DNA of 64,000 nucleotides from GCA-2686265 sp036010965. GTDB lineage: Bacteria; Planctomycetota; UBA1135; GCA-002686595. Shown here in pieces: positions 24,262 to 32,277 of the stretch (within the stretch, counting starts at the first letter, position 1; each line of letters starts with the position of its first letter). The position numbers and the translations under genes were made by a program. Below the pieces are notes generated by a model that had not been told where the DNA came from, made no database searches, and saw only the letters and a program-made list of their open reading frames with translations. The stretch is taken from contig DASCMO010000144.1 in assembly GCA_036010965.1 (NCBI GenBank), forward strand, positions 7,848 through 71,847. The letters are read 5' to 3'.

Positions 24262-24285
24262 GCCCGGGAATCGGGATCCCCCGCA

Positions 24286-25275
24286 ATGTCCGTCTGCACC
24301 ATGCCGGCCACCCCCGCCCCCGACCGAGTCAGCGCGCCCGTCCGGTCCGAGCCGACCGGGCGTGAGCGCGCCCCGCGCAAGCCTCCGTGGCTCAAGGTCC
24401 CCCTGCCCGGGGGAGAGGGCTACACGCGTCTCAAGCGTCTGACCCGCGAGCTCAAGCTGCACACGGTCTGCGAGGAGGCGCGCTGCCCGAACATCGGTGA
24501 GTGCTGGTCGGGCGAACAGGCGACGATGACCATCATGGTCCTGGGCAGCGAGTGCACACGCCGCTGCCGGTTCTGTGCCGTGGACACCGTCGAGCGAGCA
24601 GCCGCGCCCGATCCCGCGGAACCCGCGCATGTCGGCGAGGCCGTGGCGGTCATGGGTCCGGCCTATGTCGTCATCACCAGCGTCGACCGCGATGATCTTC
24701 CCGACGGCGGCGCGGCCCACTACGCGCTCTGCCTGGAGGAGATTCGCAGGCGCGCACCGGACACCCTCGTCGAGACCCTGATCCCCGACTACACGGGCGA
24801 AGATCTGGCGTTGCTGATGAAAGGGCGCCCCGATGTTCTGGCCCACAATGTGGAGGTGGTCGAGAGGCTCCAGCGCCGCATTCGCGACCCGCGCTGCTCC
24901 TTCTCGCGCTCCCTGGAGACCCTGCGCTCGGCGAAGCGACTGGACCCCGATGTGCTCACCAAGTCCTCTCTGATGCTCGGCCTCGGTGAGCGTGACGGCG
25001 AGGTCCGCGAGGCTCTGGAGCGCCTGCGGGAGGCGGGGGTCGACCTCCTGACCCTCGGTCAGTATCTGCGCCCGACCGCGAACCACGCGCCGGTCCTGCG
25101 CTACATAGAACCGGAGCGCTTCGAGGAGTGGGGGCGAGTCGGCCGCGAACTGGGCTTTGCGAATGTTGCGTCGGGGCCGCTCGTGCGGTCGAGCTACAAG
25201 GCGGGCGAGTTCTTCGCTGCGCGGCTCATCCATGCGCGCCGGCGGCGCGCGCGACCCGCATCGGAGTTGGAGTAG
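24286..25275 (+). CDS. lipA: Lipoyl synthase LipA
   Basis: This 329-residue radical-SAM enzyme inserts two sulfurs into protein-bound octanoyl groups. The auxiliary [4Fe-4S] cluster motif CEEARCPNIGECW is at about 63-75, the radical-SAM CTRRCRFC motif at about 89-96, and the C-terminal RSSY (ligand Ser) follows SGPLV. Length is normal. The ATG at 24286 gives MSVCTMPATPAP; a second in-frame ATG at 24301 is possible. It opens the operon lipA-E1alpha-E1beta-E2-E1alpha'-E3-lipB and supplies the cofactor of E2; the next gene begins 5 nt after its stop. Confidence 0.96.
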   Translation: MSVCTMPATPAPDRVSAPVRSEPTGRERAPRKPPWLKVPLPGGEGYTRLKRLTRELKLHTVCEEARCPNIGECWSGEQATMTIMVLGSECTRRCRFCAVDTVERAAAPDPAEPAHVGEAVAVMGPAYVVITSVDRDDLPDGGAAHYALCLEEIRRRAPDTLVETLIPDYTGEDLALLMKGRPDVLAHNVEVVERLQRRIRDPRCSFSRSLETLRSAKRLDPDVLTKSSLMLGLGERDGEVREALERLREAGVDLLTLGQYLRPTANHAPVLRYIEPERFEEWGRVGRELGFANVASGPLVRSSYKAGEFFAARLIHARRRRARPASELE

Positions 25276-25280
25276 AGGCC

Positions 25281-26399
25281 ATGGCCGATACCCATACGGT
25301 GAGCGTCATCGGACCCGACGGGGACACCGGCGGGTATGACTGCGGATTGAGCGACGAGCGACTGCTGCACTGCTACCGAACGATGCTCCGAACGCGCGCC
25401 TTCGATGAGATCTGCATGAAGCTGCAGCGCTCGGGGCGCATCGGCTTCTCCATCCCGAACCTCGGGGTCGAGGCCACGCAGGTCGGCGCGGCGAGCGCTC
25501 TCGAGACGACCGACTGGGTGTTCCCCAGCTACCGGGACTTCGGCATGGCGCTCTACCACGGCGTCGCCCCGCTGGGAATGATGCACAACATGTTCGGGAA
25601 CGGTCTCGACTCCGCCAAGGGGCGTCAGATGGCCGTGCACTTCTCCTTCGAGGATCCGATCCATTTCTTCTCGATCTCATCGCCCATCGGCACGCACATC
25701 CCCCAGGCCGTAGGAGCTGCCCGTGCCTTTCAGATGCGCGGCGAGGAGCATGTCTGCCTGGTCAGCTTCGGCGACGGCGGAACATCCAGCCTCGGTTTTC
25801 ACAGCGGGATGAACTTCGCCGGTGTGTGGAAGGCTCCCGTCGTCTTCCTGTGCCAGAACAACGGCTGGGCGATCTCCTGCCCGAGCTCCGAGCAGACTGG
25901 ATCGGAGACCTACGCGGTCAAGGCCGATGCCTATGGGATGCCTGGGGTGAAGGTGGACGGCAACGACTTGCTGGCCGTTCGCAAGGTCGTCTCGGAGGCC
26001 GTCGCCCGCGCGCGCGCGGGGGAGGGGCCGACTCTGGTGGAAGCGGAGACGTTTCGGATGGGCGGTCACTCCACTTCGGACGATCCAACGCGCTATGTAC
26101 CGGCCGAGGAACTGGAGGCCTGGAGCAAGCGCGATCCCGTCGAGTGCTTCGAGGGCTTCCTCGCGCGGCGCGGCTTGTGGAGCGAGGGAGATGGGGAGCG
26201 TCTACGTGAGGAGGCGCTCACCGAGATCGGCGCTGCGGCCAAGATCGCCGAGGCGGAGGTGGCGCCCGGGCTCGAGACGATCTTCAGCGACGTCTACGAG
26301 AGCCTGCCCGATCACCTGAGAGCACAAGGAGAGGCGGCGTTCGACCTCTCGTGTCGCAAGGGCGAAGCTGCCGCCGGAGACGGGGAGTTTCCCCTGTGA
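25281..26399 (+). CDS. 2-oxoacid dehydrogenase E1 component, alpha subunit
   Basis: The 372-residue subunit carries the thiamine diphosphate site: GDGGTSSLGFHSGMNFAGVW from Gly164, ending in NNGWAIS (193-199). It also has the SGRIGFSIPNLGVEA and SPIGTHIPQAVGAARA segments and the phosphorylation-loop-like GGHSTSDDPTRY. GRQMAVHF and the overall layout resemble branched-chain 2-oxoacid dehydrogenase (BCKDH) E1 alpha and the pyruvate dehydrogenases of Gram-positive type, so the substrate is uncertain. Start at ATG 25281, 5 nt after lipA. It is followed by the beta subunit, with which it would form the alpha2beta2 E1. Confidence 0.92.
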   Translation: MADTHTVSVIGPDGDTGGYDCGLSDERLLHCYRTMLRTRAFDEICMKLQRSGRIGFSIPNLGVEATQVGAASALETTDWVFPSYRDFGMALYHGVAPLGMMHNMFGNGLDSAKGRQMAVHFSFEDPIHFFSISSPIGTHIPQAVGAARAFQMRGEEHVCLVSFGDGGTSSLGFHSGMNFAGVWKAPVVFLCQNNGWAISCPSSEQTGSETYAVKADAYGMPGVKVDGNDLLAVRKVVSEAVARARAGEGPTLVEAETFRMGGHSTSDDPTRYVPAEELEAWSKRDPVECFEGFLARRGLWSEGDGERLREEALTEIGAAAKIAEAEVAPGLETIFSDVYESLPDHLRAQGEAAFDLSCRKGEAAAGDGEFPL

Positions 26400-26460
26400 G
26401 GGCACGCCCCGAGTGCGCCGGCCGAGAGCACATCCATCGACCCAGGACCGCTGCGATCCA

Positions 26461-27435
26461 ATGGCAACCCTGACCATCGTCCAGGCCGTCAACGACGCCC
26501 TGAAGACCATCATGCGCGATGACTCGTCGGTCATCGTGTTCGGGGAAGATGTCGGCGTGAAGGGCGGCGTCTTCCTCGCCACCGAGGGCCTCACCGCCGA
26601 GTTCGGCGCCGAGCGCTGCTTCGACACGCCGCTCTCCGAGGACGGGATCATCGGCGCGGCCATCGGGATGGCGATGAACGGCTTGAAGCCGGTGGCGGAG
26701 ATCCAGTTCCAGGACTTCATCTTCCCGGGCTTCGACCAGATCGTCTCCGAGGCGGCCAAGCTGCGTTACCGTTCCGGCGGCCAGTACACGGCGCCGATGG
26801 TCATCCGTACGCCCTATGGCGGCGGGATTCGAGGCGGGCTCTATCACAGCCAGTCCGGCGAGGCCTATTTCTGCCACACGCCCGGCTTGAAGGTCGTCGT
26901 GCCCTCGACTCCTCACGACGCGAAGGGCTTGCTGATCGCCTCGATCCTCGATCCTGATCCCGTCCTGTTCCTCGAGCCCAAGGCGCTCTACCGCAGCGTC
27001 AAGGGGGAGGTTCCCGAGGGTGTGTACGAGGTCGAACTCTCCACCCTGCGCGAGGTCCGCGCGGGAGACGATGTCACCGTGTTCTGCTACGGCGCCATGG
27101 TTCCCGTCGTCACCAAGGCCGCCGAGGCGGCCGCCTCCAAGGGCATCGAGTGCCACCTCGTCGATCTGCGCACTCTCCTGCCGCTCGACGAGCAGGGCGT
27201 CCTCGAGGCCGCTCGCCGCACGGGCCGGGTCGTCATCGTCCACGAGGCCCCGCGTTTCTGCGGCTACGGCGCCGAACTCAGCGCGCTGATCGCGGAGAAT
27301 GTCATCGAGTACATGGAAGCTCCCATCAAGCGCGTGACGGGCTTCGACACTCCCTTTCCTAACACGCTCGAACACCACTACCTGCCGGACGAGCGCCGGG
27401 TGCTCGACGCGATCGAGCAGGTCCACTCCTACTAG
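26461..27435 (+). CDS. 2-oxoacid dehydrogenase E1 component, beta subunit
   Basis: The 324-residue subunit begins ATLTIVQAVNDALKTIMRDD and has VIVFGEDVGVKGGVFLATEGL, FDTPLSEDGIIGAAIGMAMNG and EIQFQDFIFPGFDQIVSEAAKLRYRS, the conserved blocks that contact ThDP and the E1 alpha partner. The C-terminal transketolase-like domain (about 195-320) includes DVTVFCYGAMVP and DLRTLLPLDEQGVLEAARRTGRVVIVHEAP. Start at ATG 26461. It decarboxylates the 2-oxoacid together with the alpha subunit and transfers the acyl group to the lipoyl arm of E2. It is the only beta subunit in the operon although there are two alpha subunits. Confidence 0.94.
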   Translation: MATLTIVQAVNDALKTIMRDDSSVIVFGEDVGVKGGVFLATEGLTAEFGAERCFDTPLSEDGIIGAAIGMAMNGLKPVAEIQFQDFIFPGFDQIVSEAAKLRYRSGGQYTAPMVIRTPYGGGIRGGLYHSQSGEAYFCHTPGLKVVVPSTPHDAKGLLIASILDPDPVLFLEPKALYRSVKGEVPEGVYEVELSTLREVRAGDDVTVFCYGAMVPVVTKAAEAAASKGIECHLVDLRTLLPLDEQGVLEAARRTGRVVIVHEAPRFCGYGAELSALIAENVIEYMEAPIKRVTGFDTPFPNTLEHHYLPDERRVLDAIEQVHSY

Positions 27436-27446
27436 GCTGAACAGCG

Positions 27447-28739
27447 ATGGCCATCGAATTCAAACTTCCGGATGTCGGCGAGGGAGTGGCCGAGGGCGAG
27501 GTCGTGCAGTGGCTCGTCAGCGAGGGCGATGCCGTCGAAGAGCATCAGAGCGTCGTCGAGGTGATGACGGACAAGGCGACGGTGGAGATTCCCGCGCCGG
27601 CCTCCGGCGTGATCACCGCCTTCCAGGCCGAAGCCGGCGATGTCGTTCCGGTCGGCGGCGTGCTCTTCATCCTTGAGACGGAAGGTGCCGCGGCTCCCGC
27701 GCCGGCTCCCGCCGAGGTCGCCGTCCAGGCCCCTGCGCCCGCCGCCAAATTGCCCGCCCCCGTTGCCGAGGTGCCGGCACCCGCCCCTGTGGAGTCTGTT
27801 TCCGGCGCCGTGTTGACTCCCACGCCGCCTCCGCCGAGAGCAGCCGGTGCAAAGGCCCTGGCGACCCCCAGCGCCCGGCGCGTCGCGCGCGAGCTGGGCA
27901 TCGATCTGGTCGATGTCGCAGGCACGGGTCGCAACGGCGTGATCCGCCGCGCGGACGTCGAACAGACCCACGCATCGGAGGCGAGCACCGCCGGCGTGTC
28001 CACACCCGCCGTGAGTGCGCCGGTGAGTACCGGCGGAGAGACGCGCGTCCCTTTCCGCGGCGTGCGGCGCAAGATCGCCGAGGCGATGGTCCGTTCGCGA
28101 GACACCGCCGCTCACTTCACCGTGGTGGAGGAGGTGGACGTCACCGATCTGGTCGCCCTGCGCGCGCGCGCCAAGGCCGTCGGCGCCGAGCAAGGCGTCA
28201 AGGTCACCTACATGCCCTTCATCATGAAGGCCACCGCCATCGCCCTGGCGCGCTTCCCGCAGCTCAACGGCCACCTGGACGAGCAGGCCGGAGAGATCGT
28301 TCAGTGTCACTACGTGAACCTCGGGATCGCGACCGATACCGACAAGGGCCTGATGGTGCCCGTCATCCGCGGCGTCGAGAGCAAGGGCGTGCTCGCTCTG
28401 GCCGCCGAGTTGGCCGCGCTGGCCGAGAGCGCGCGCACCGGGACGATCAGTCCTGACGCCTTCAAGGGGAGCACCTTCTCCATCACCAACGCCGGCAACA
28501 TCGGCGGCATCCTGGCCACTCCCATCATCAACCACCCCGACATCGCGATCCTCGGCGTGCACCGGATCATGAAGCGCCCCGGTGTCGTGGAAGGGGCCGA
28601 CGGAGACCGTATCGAGGTACGCCAGTACATGAACTTCTCGACCAGCATCGATCACCGCCTGGCTGACGGAGCCGATGGTGTGCGATTCCTGGTCGCCATC
28701 AAGCAGCTCCTTGAGTGCCCGGGACTCCTGGCGCTCTGA
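27447..28739 (+). CDS. Dihydrolipoamide acyltransferase (E2)
   Basis: The 430-residue core protein has one lipoyl domain (1-80) with the acceptor Lys43 in VMTDKATVEI, an Ala/Pro-rich flexible linker (about 85-130), the peripheral-subunit-binding domain (about 134-172, ATPSARRVARELGIDL...GRNGVIRRADV), a second linker, and the catalytic acyltransferase domain (about 200-430). That domain ends with SIDHRLADGADGVRF, where His403 and Asp407 form the HxxxDG active site. It begins 11 nt after E1 beta. The lipoyl arm is made in place by LipB and LipA, encoded at the two ends of the operon. Confidence 0.95.
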   Translation: MAIEFKLPDVGEGVAEGEVVQWLVSEGDAVEEHQSVVEVMTDKATVEIPAPASGVITAFQAEAGDVVPVGGVLFILETEGAAAPAPAPAEVAVQAPAPAAKLPAPVAEVPAPAPVESVSGAVLTPTPPPPRAAGAKALATPSARRVARELGIDLVDVAGTGRNGVIRRADVEQTHASEASTAGVSTPAVSAPVSTGGETRVPFRGVRRKIAEAMVRSRDTAAHFTVVEEVDVTDLVALRARAKAVGAEQGVKVTYMPFIMKATAIALARFPQLNGHLDEQAGEIVQCHYVNLGIATDTDKGLMVPVIRGVESKGVLALAAELAALAESARTGTISPDAFKGSTFSITNAGNIGGILATPIINHPDIAILGVHRIMKRPGVVEGADGDRIEVRQYMNFSTSIDHRLADGADGVRFLVAIKQLLECPGLLAL

Positions 28740-28746
28740 TCCGAGC

Positions 28747-29856
28747 ATGGCGGACATGGAACGCGTGCTCGCGGCGGACGGCAGCGTCGTCGGGACGGTG
28801 CCCGATCTGTCCGACGAGCGCTTGCGCGAGCTCCTCGTGCACATGCTGCGCGTGCGATGCATCGATGAGCGCATGCTCAAGCTGCAGCGCTCTGGCCGGG
28901 TCGGCTTCGTAGGCTCGACCCTCGGCCTGGAAGCGGCCATGATCGGCTCGGCCGCACCCCTGCGGCCTGCGGACTGGCTCTGGTCGGGCCTGCGCGAGGG
29001 CGGCGCGGCGGTGATGCGGGGTCTGCCTCTCGATGAGTACGTCGCGCAGATGTTCTGCAACTCGAATGACACCGCCAAAGGCCGCCAGATGTGCAATCAC
29101 TTCCAGCACAGGGGCAGCCATTACCCGAGCTGGTCATCGGTCATCGGGACTCAGGTGACCCATGGCGTGGGGGCCGCCTACGCCGCCCGCCATCGAGGTC
29201 TCGACGAGGTCCACGCGATCTACTTCGGTGATGGAGCCTCCAGCTCGAATGGTTTCCACAGCGGACTCAACTTCGCGGGCGTCTGGGAGGCTCCCTGCGT
29301 GTTTGTCCTGGTCGACAACGGTTGGGCCATCTCGGTCTCGTCCAGCGCGCAGACCGCCGCCGAGTCCTACGCGGCCAAGGGCCGGGCCTACGGTGTCCCT
29401 GGCGTCGAGGTGGACGGTAACGATGTGCTGGCCGCCCACGGAGCCATGCACGCGGCCCTGGAGACCGCCCGTGCCGGGGGAGGACCCACCCTCGTGGTGC
29501 TCAAGACCTACCGCATGCTCGGTCACTCGAGCTCGGATGACCCGACTCGCTACCGCGATCCCGATGAGGTCGCCGTCTGGGCCGAACGAGACCCGATCGA
29601 CCGCTACGAGGCCTTCCTGGTCGCCCGCGGCCTGCTGGCCGCGGGCGAGCGGGAGCGGTTGGGCGCCGAACTCCTGACCGAGCTCGACGCGGTGATCCGG
29701 GTCCAGCAAGCGGCCGCGCCGATGTCCACGCGCACGCTCGTCGAGGATGTCTATTCAGACATGCCCGAGCACCTGCGCCGGCAGTACAACGATTTCGCCA
29801 GGGTCCAGGAAGTCCACGGAGAGGCCCGCCCCGGCGAGGGCGCCTTCCCGCTCTAG
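28747..29856 (+). CDS. Second, divergent 2-oxoacid dehydrogenase E1 alpha
   Basis: This 369-residue paralogue of the upstream E1 alpha starts at ATG 28747. It keeps the thiamine diphosphate motif (GDGASSSNGFHSGLNFAGVW from Gly161) but ends it DNGWAIS instead of NNGWAIS, and keeps GHSSSDDPTRY. The substrate/active-site segment that reads DWVFPSYRDFG in the first copy is WLWSGLREGGAAV here, and SPIGTHIPQAVG becomes SVIGTQVTHGVG. It therefore probably still binds ThDP but with changed substrate or regulation. There is no second beta subunit, so it would have to share the single E1 beta or act alone. Its TAG merges with repeat copy B. Confidence 0.88.
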   Translation: MADMERVLAADGSVVGTVPDLSDERLRELLVHMLRVRCIDERMLKLQRSGRVGFVGSTLGLEAAMIGSAAPLRPADWLWSGLREGGAAVMRGLPLDEYVAQMFCNSNDTAKGRQMCNHFQHRGSHYPSWSSVIGTQVTHGVGAAYAARHRGLDEVHAIYFGDGASSSNGFHSGLNFAGVWEAPCVFVLVDNGWAISVSSSAQTAAESYAAKGRAYGVPGVEVDGNDVLAAHGAMHAALETARAGGGPTLVVLKTYRMLGHSSSDDPTRYRDPDEVAVWAERDPIDRYEAFLVARGLLAAGERERLGAELLTELDAVIRVQQAAAPMSTRTLVEDVYSDMPEHLRRQYNDFARVQEVHGEARPGEGAFPL

Positions 29857-29981
29857 GAGCCCGTTGAATCACGCCCTACCACGACTTCGCCCTCTCCGTC
29901 GCTGCTGCGTCGGAATCATCACCCATTGTGCCCCGACGACGAGGTATTCGTCTCATCACGGGCGTTCTTCAACGGGTTGCT
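29855..29981. repeat. Dispersed intergenic repeat, copy B, with terminal inverted repeats
   Basis: This element of about 127 bp begins at the TAG of the second E1 alpha gene. The ends AGGAGCCCGTTGAA (29855-29868) and TTCAACGGGTTGCT (29968-29981) are inverted repeats matching in 12 of 14 positions. The interior shares ordered blocks with copy A (ACGCCCT, CGACTTCGCCCTCTCCG, GCGTC, TGCCCCG, TCGTCTC). It lies inside the operon between E1 alpha' and lpdA, so its folded RNA could affect read-through. Confidence 0.7.
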
Positions 29982-29995
29982 GACACCATCCAACC

Positions 29996-31399
29996 ATGAG
30001 TTCATCCCGAAGAGTGATCGTCATCGGAGCCGGCCCCGCCGGCTACGTTTGTGCCATCCGTCTCGCCCAGCTCGGCCAGGAGGTGACGGTCGTCGAGCGC
30101 GAGGCACTCGGGGGTACCTGCTTGAACGTGGGCTGCATCCCATCCAAGGCGATGATCGCCGCCGGTGTCCTGATGGACAGGGTTTCACGCGCCTCGGCCA
30201 TGGGAATCACCGTGGAGAGCCTGAAGCTCGATCTGAAGCGCCTGGTGGACTGGAAGCGCGGCATCGTCGAGCGCTTGACCGGCGGCGTGGGGGGCCTGCT
30301 CGAGCAAAACGGTGCCTCAGTCGTGATGGGCGAGGCGACGCTGCTCGACGCGCACAGCGTGCGCGTGAAGAGCGGCGACGGCGAGCGGACCCTGGAGGCC
30401 GACGACATCGTCATCGCGACCGGGTCGGTTCCGATCGAGATCCCGGGCTTCGCCTTCGACGAGGACAAGGTCTGGTCCTCGACCGGTGCCCTGACCCCCG
30501 AGCGCATTCCCGAGCATCTCGTCGTGATCGGCGGTGGGTACATCGGCCTCGAGCTGGGGATCATGTACCGCATGCTCGGGAGCCGGGTGACGGTGATCGA
30601 GGCCACCGAGAGCGCCTTGCCCGGTCAGGATGCCGATTGCGTCAAGGTCATCGAGCGCTCCATCAAGAAGCGCAAGATCAAGCTCCTGTGCTCGACCTTC
30701 GCTCGCGGCTACGAGGAGTCCGGCGACCAGCTCGGCGTCCGCATCGAGGGTCCGAAAGGCGAGAGTGTCCTGGAGTGCGACCAGATCCTCTCCACCGTGG
30801 GGCGGCGCCCCTACAGCGATGGCCTCGGGCTCGAGGCCGCTGGCCTCGCGACGGACGCGGGCGGCTTCCTGTCCGTGGACGAGCGCATGCGCACCTCCGT
30901 CTCGAACATCTACGCCATCGGCGACATCGCGGGCCAACCGATGCTGGCGCACAAGGGCAGCAAGGAAGGTCAGGTCGCCGCGGCTGTCATCGCTGGGAAG
31001 GCTGAGGTCTACGACGCGCGCTGTGTCCCGGCAGTGATCTTCACCGCCCCCGAGATGGCCTCGGTGGGGCTGACGGAGGAGCAGTGCAAGGAGCGGGGCA
31101 TCGAGTTCCGCACCGGACGCTTCCCCTTCGCCGCCTCTGGGCGCGCGATGAGCCTGATGGAGGCAGAGGGCTTCGTGAAGATCCTGGCCGACGCCGAGAC
31201 CGACGAGGTGCTGGGGGTGCACATGGTGGGACCCGAGGTGACCGAGTTGATCGCCGAGGCGACTCTGGCGATCGAGATGGGCGCAACTGCCGAGGACATC
31301 GCGCGCACGATCCACGCCCATCCCACCCTGCCGGAGGCGATGATGGAGGCGGCCGAGGCCGTGCACGGAATGGCCGTCCATATCTTCGAGCGACGGTGA
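29996..31399 (+). CDS. lpdA: Dihydrolipoamide dehydrogenase (E3)
   Basis: The 467-residue flavoprotein reoxidises the dihydrolipoyl arm and reduces NAD+. The FAD-binding GAGPAGYVCA (11-20), the redox-active disulfide GGTCLNVGCIPSK (Cys42, Cys47), the NAD-binding IGGGYIGLELG, the second FAD motif IYAIGDIAG, and the C-terminal HAHPTLPEAMMEAA with the catalytic His-Glu pair are all present. Start at ATG 29996, 15 bp after repeat B. Its TGA overlaps the GTG of lipB (GTGA), so E3 and lipB are translationally coupled. Confidence 0.96.
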   Translation: MSSSRRVIVIGAGPAGYVCAIRLAQLGQEVTVVEREALGGTCLNVGCIPSKAMIAAGVLMDRVSRASAMGITVESLKLDLKRLVDWKRGIVERLTGGVGGLLEQNGASVVMGEATLLDAHSVRVKSGDGERTLEADDIVIATGSVPIEIPGFAFDEDKVWSSTGALTPERIPEHLVVIGGGYIGLELGIMYRMLGSRVTVIEATESALPGQDADCVKVIERSIKKRKIKLLCSTFARGYEESGDQLGVRIEGPKGESVLECDQILSTVGRRPYSDGLGLEAAGLATDAGGFLSVDERMRTSVSNIYAIGDIAGQPMLAHKGSKEGQVAAAVIAGKAEVYDARCVPAVIFTAPEMASVGLTEEQCKERGIEFRTGRFPFAASGRAMSLMEAEGFVKILADAETDEVLGVHMVGPEVTELIAEATLAIEMGATAEDIARTIHAHPTLPEAMMEAAEAVHGMAVHIFERR

Positions 31400-32106
31400 G
31401 CGACGCGGCGAGAACGCTCGATGTGCGCCGGCTCGGCCGCACCCGCTACGAGGATGTCCATCGTCTGCAGGGAGAGCTCGTGGAACAGCGCATCGCCGGC
31501 GAGGTCGGGGACGTCCTGATCCTGACGGAGCACGAGCCGGTGGTCACGGTCGGTCGTGGGAGCGGAGCGGCCGACGTCGCCGGCGTCGCATTGCCGGTGT
31601 TCGAGATCGAGCGCGGCGGGGAAGCCACCTACCACGGGCCTGGGCAGGTGGTCGCCTACCCGATCCTGGCCCTGGCTGAAGGGCGCCGTGACCTGCACCG
31701 CTACCTGCGGGATCTTGAGGAAGTCGCGCTCAGAGTCCTGGCGGAGTTCGGCCTCGAGGGGGTGCGCCGTCCGGGCCTGACCGGGGTCTGGATCGGTGCC
31801 AGAAAGGTCTGCTCTATCGGCGTCTCCGTCCGTCGCTGGGTCACCTGGCACGGCCTCGCCATCAACGTCCACACCGACCTCTCCGCCTTCGGCGAGTTTC
31901 GACCGTGCGGTCTCGATCCGGAAGTGATGACTCGCCTGTCGGACCACGCCGAGATCCCCGAGGGGACCCTGCTGGTCGAGGTACTCGTGATCCGTCACCT
32001 GTGCGACGTCTTCGACCTTGACTTGCCCGATACGCGCCCGGCGTCGGGCGCGGCCCCGGGCGGTCCCTCCCCCTCCAGCGATCTGCCGCTGTATCCGGGG
32101 TCGTAG
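31396..32106 (+). CDS. lipB: Lipoyl(octanoyl) transferase LipB
   Basis: The 236-residue enzyme transfers octanoate from acyl-carrier protein to the lipoyl domain lysine, the step before LipA. The family motif RGGEATYHGPGQVVAYPI is at 73-90, the catalytic Lys137 lies in GARKVCSIG, and the nucleophile Cys171 in FRPCGLD. The start is GTG 31396, overlapping the lpdA stop; earlier in-frame starts lie inside lpdA. A proline/serine-rich tail of about 20 residues extends past the usual end. With lipA at the head of the operon, lipoate synthesis is bracketed around the complex that uses it. Confidence 0.94.
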   Translation: MSDAARTLDVRRLGRTRYEDVHRLQGELVEQRIAGEVGDVLILTEHEPVVTVGRGSGAADVAGVALPVFEIERGGEATYHGPGQVVAYPILALAEGRRDLHRYLRDLEEVALRVLAEFGLEGVRRPGLTGVWIGARKVCSIGVSVRRWVTWHGLAINVHTDLSAFGEFRPCGLDPEVMTRLSDHAEIPEGTLLVEVLVIRHLCDVFDLDLPDTRPASGAAPGGPSPSSDLPLYPGS

Positions 32107-32136
32107 GCCTTTGTACCGCTGAAATACGGTCACGAA

Positions 32137-32167
32137 GGGGCTTGAATGGCCCCAGAAGGGGTTTCTT
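32137..32167 (+). terminator. Possible terminator after lipB
   Basis: GGGGC (32137-32141) can pair with GCCCC (32149-32153), or CCCC (32150-32153) with GGGG (32158-32161). The latter is followed by TTTCTT. The alternative pairings and short stems make it weak, but it is the only candidate at the end of this long operon. Confidence 0.35.
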
Positions 32168-32277
32168 GGGTCCCGCATCCGTCCTGATGTCCTCTTTCGG
32201 CATCAGTTCACCGACCCCCGTTCCCGATCTACACAGCGCGGGAGGGCGGCGCGCCCAGTCCCGGCTCTGACCTCGCG

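Noticed and set aside
27432..29096. 554-codon minus-strand open frame
   Set aside because: Antisense of E2 and E1 alpha' genes in a GC-rich region; low-complexity His/Gly/Asp-rich translation.
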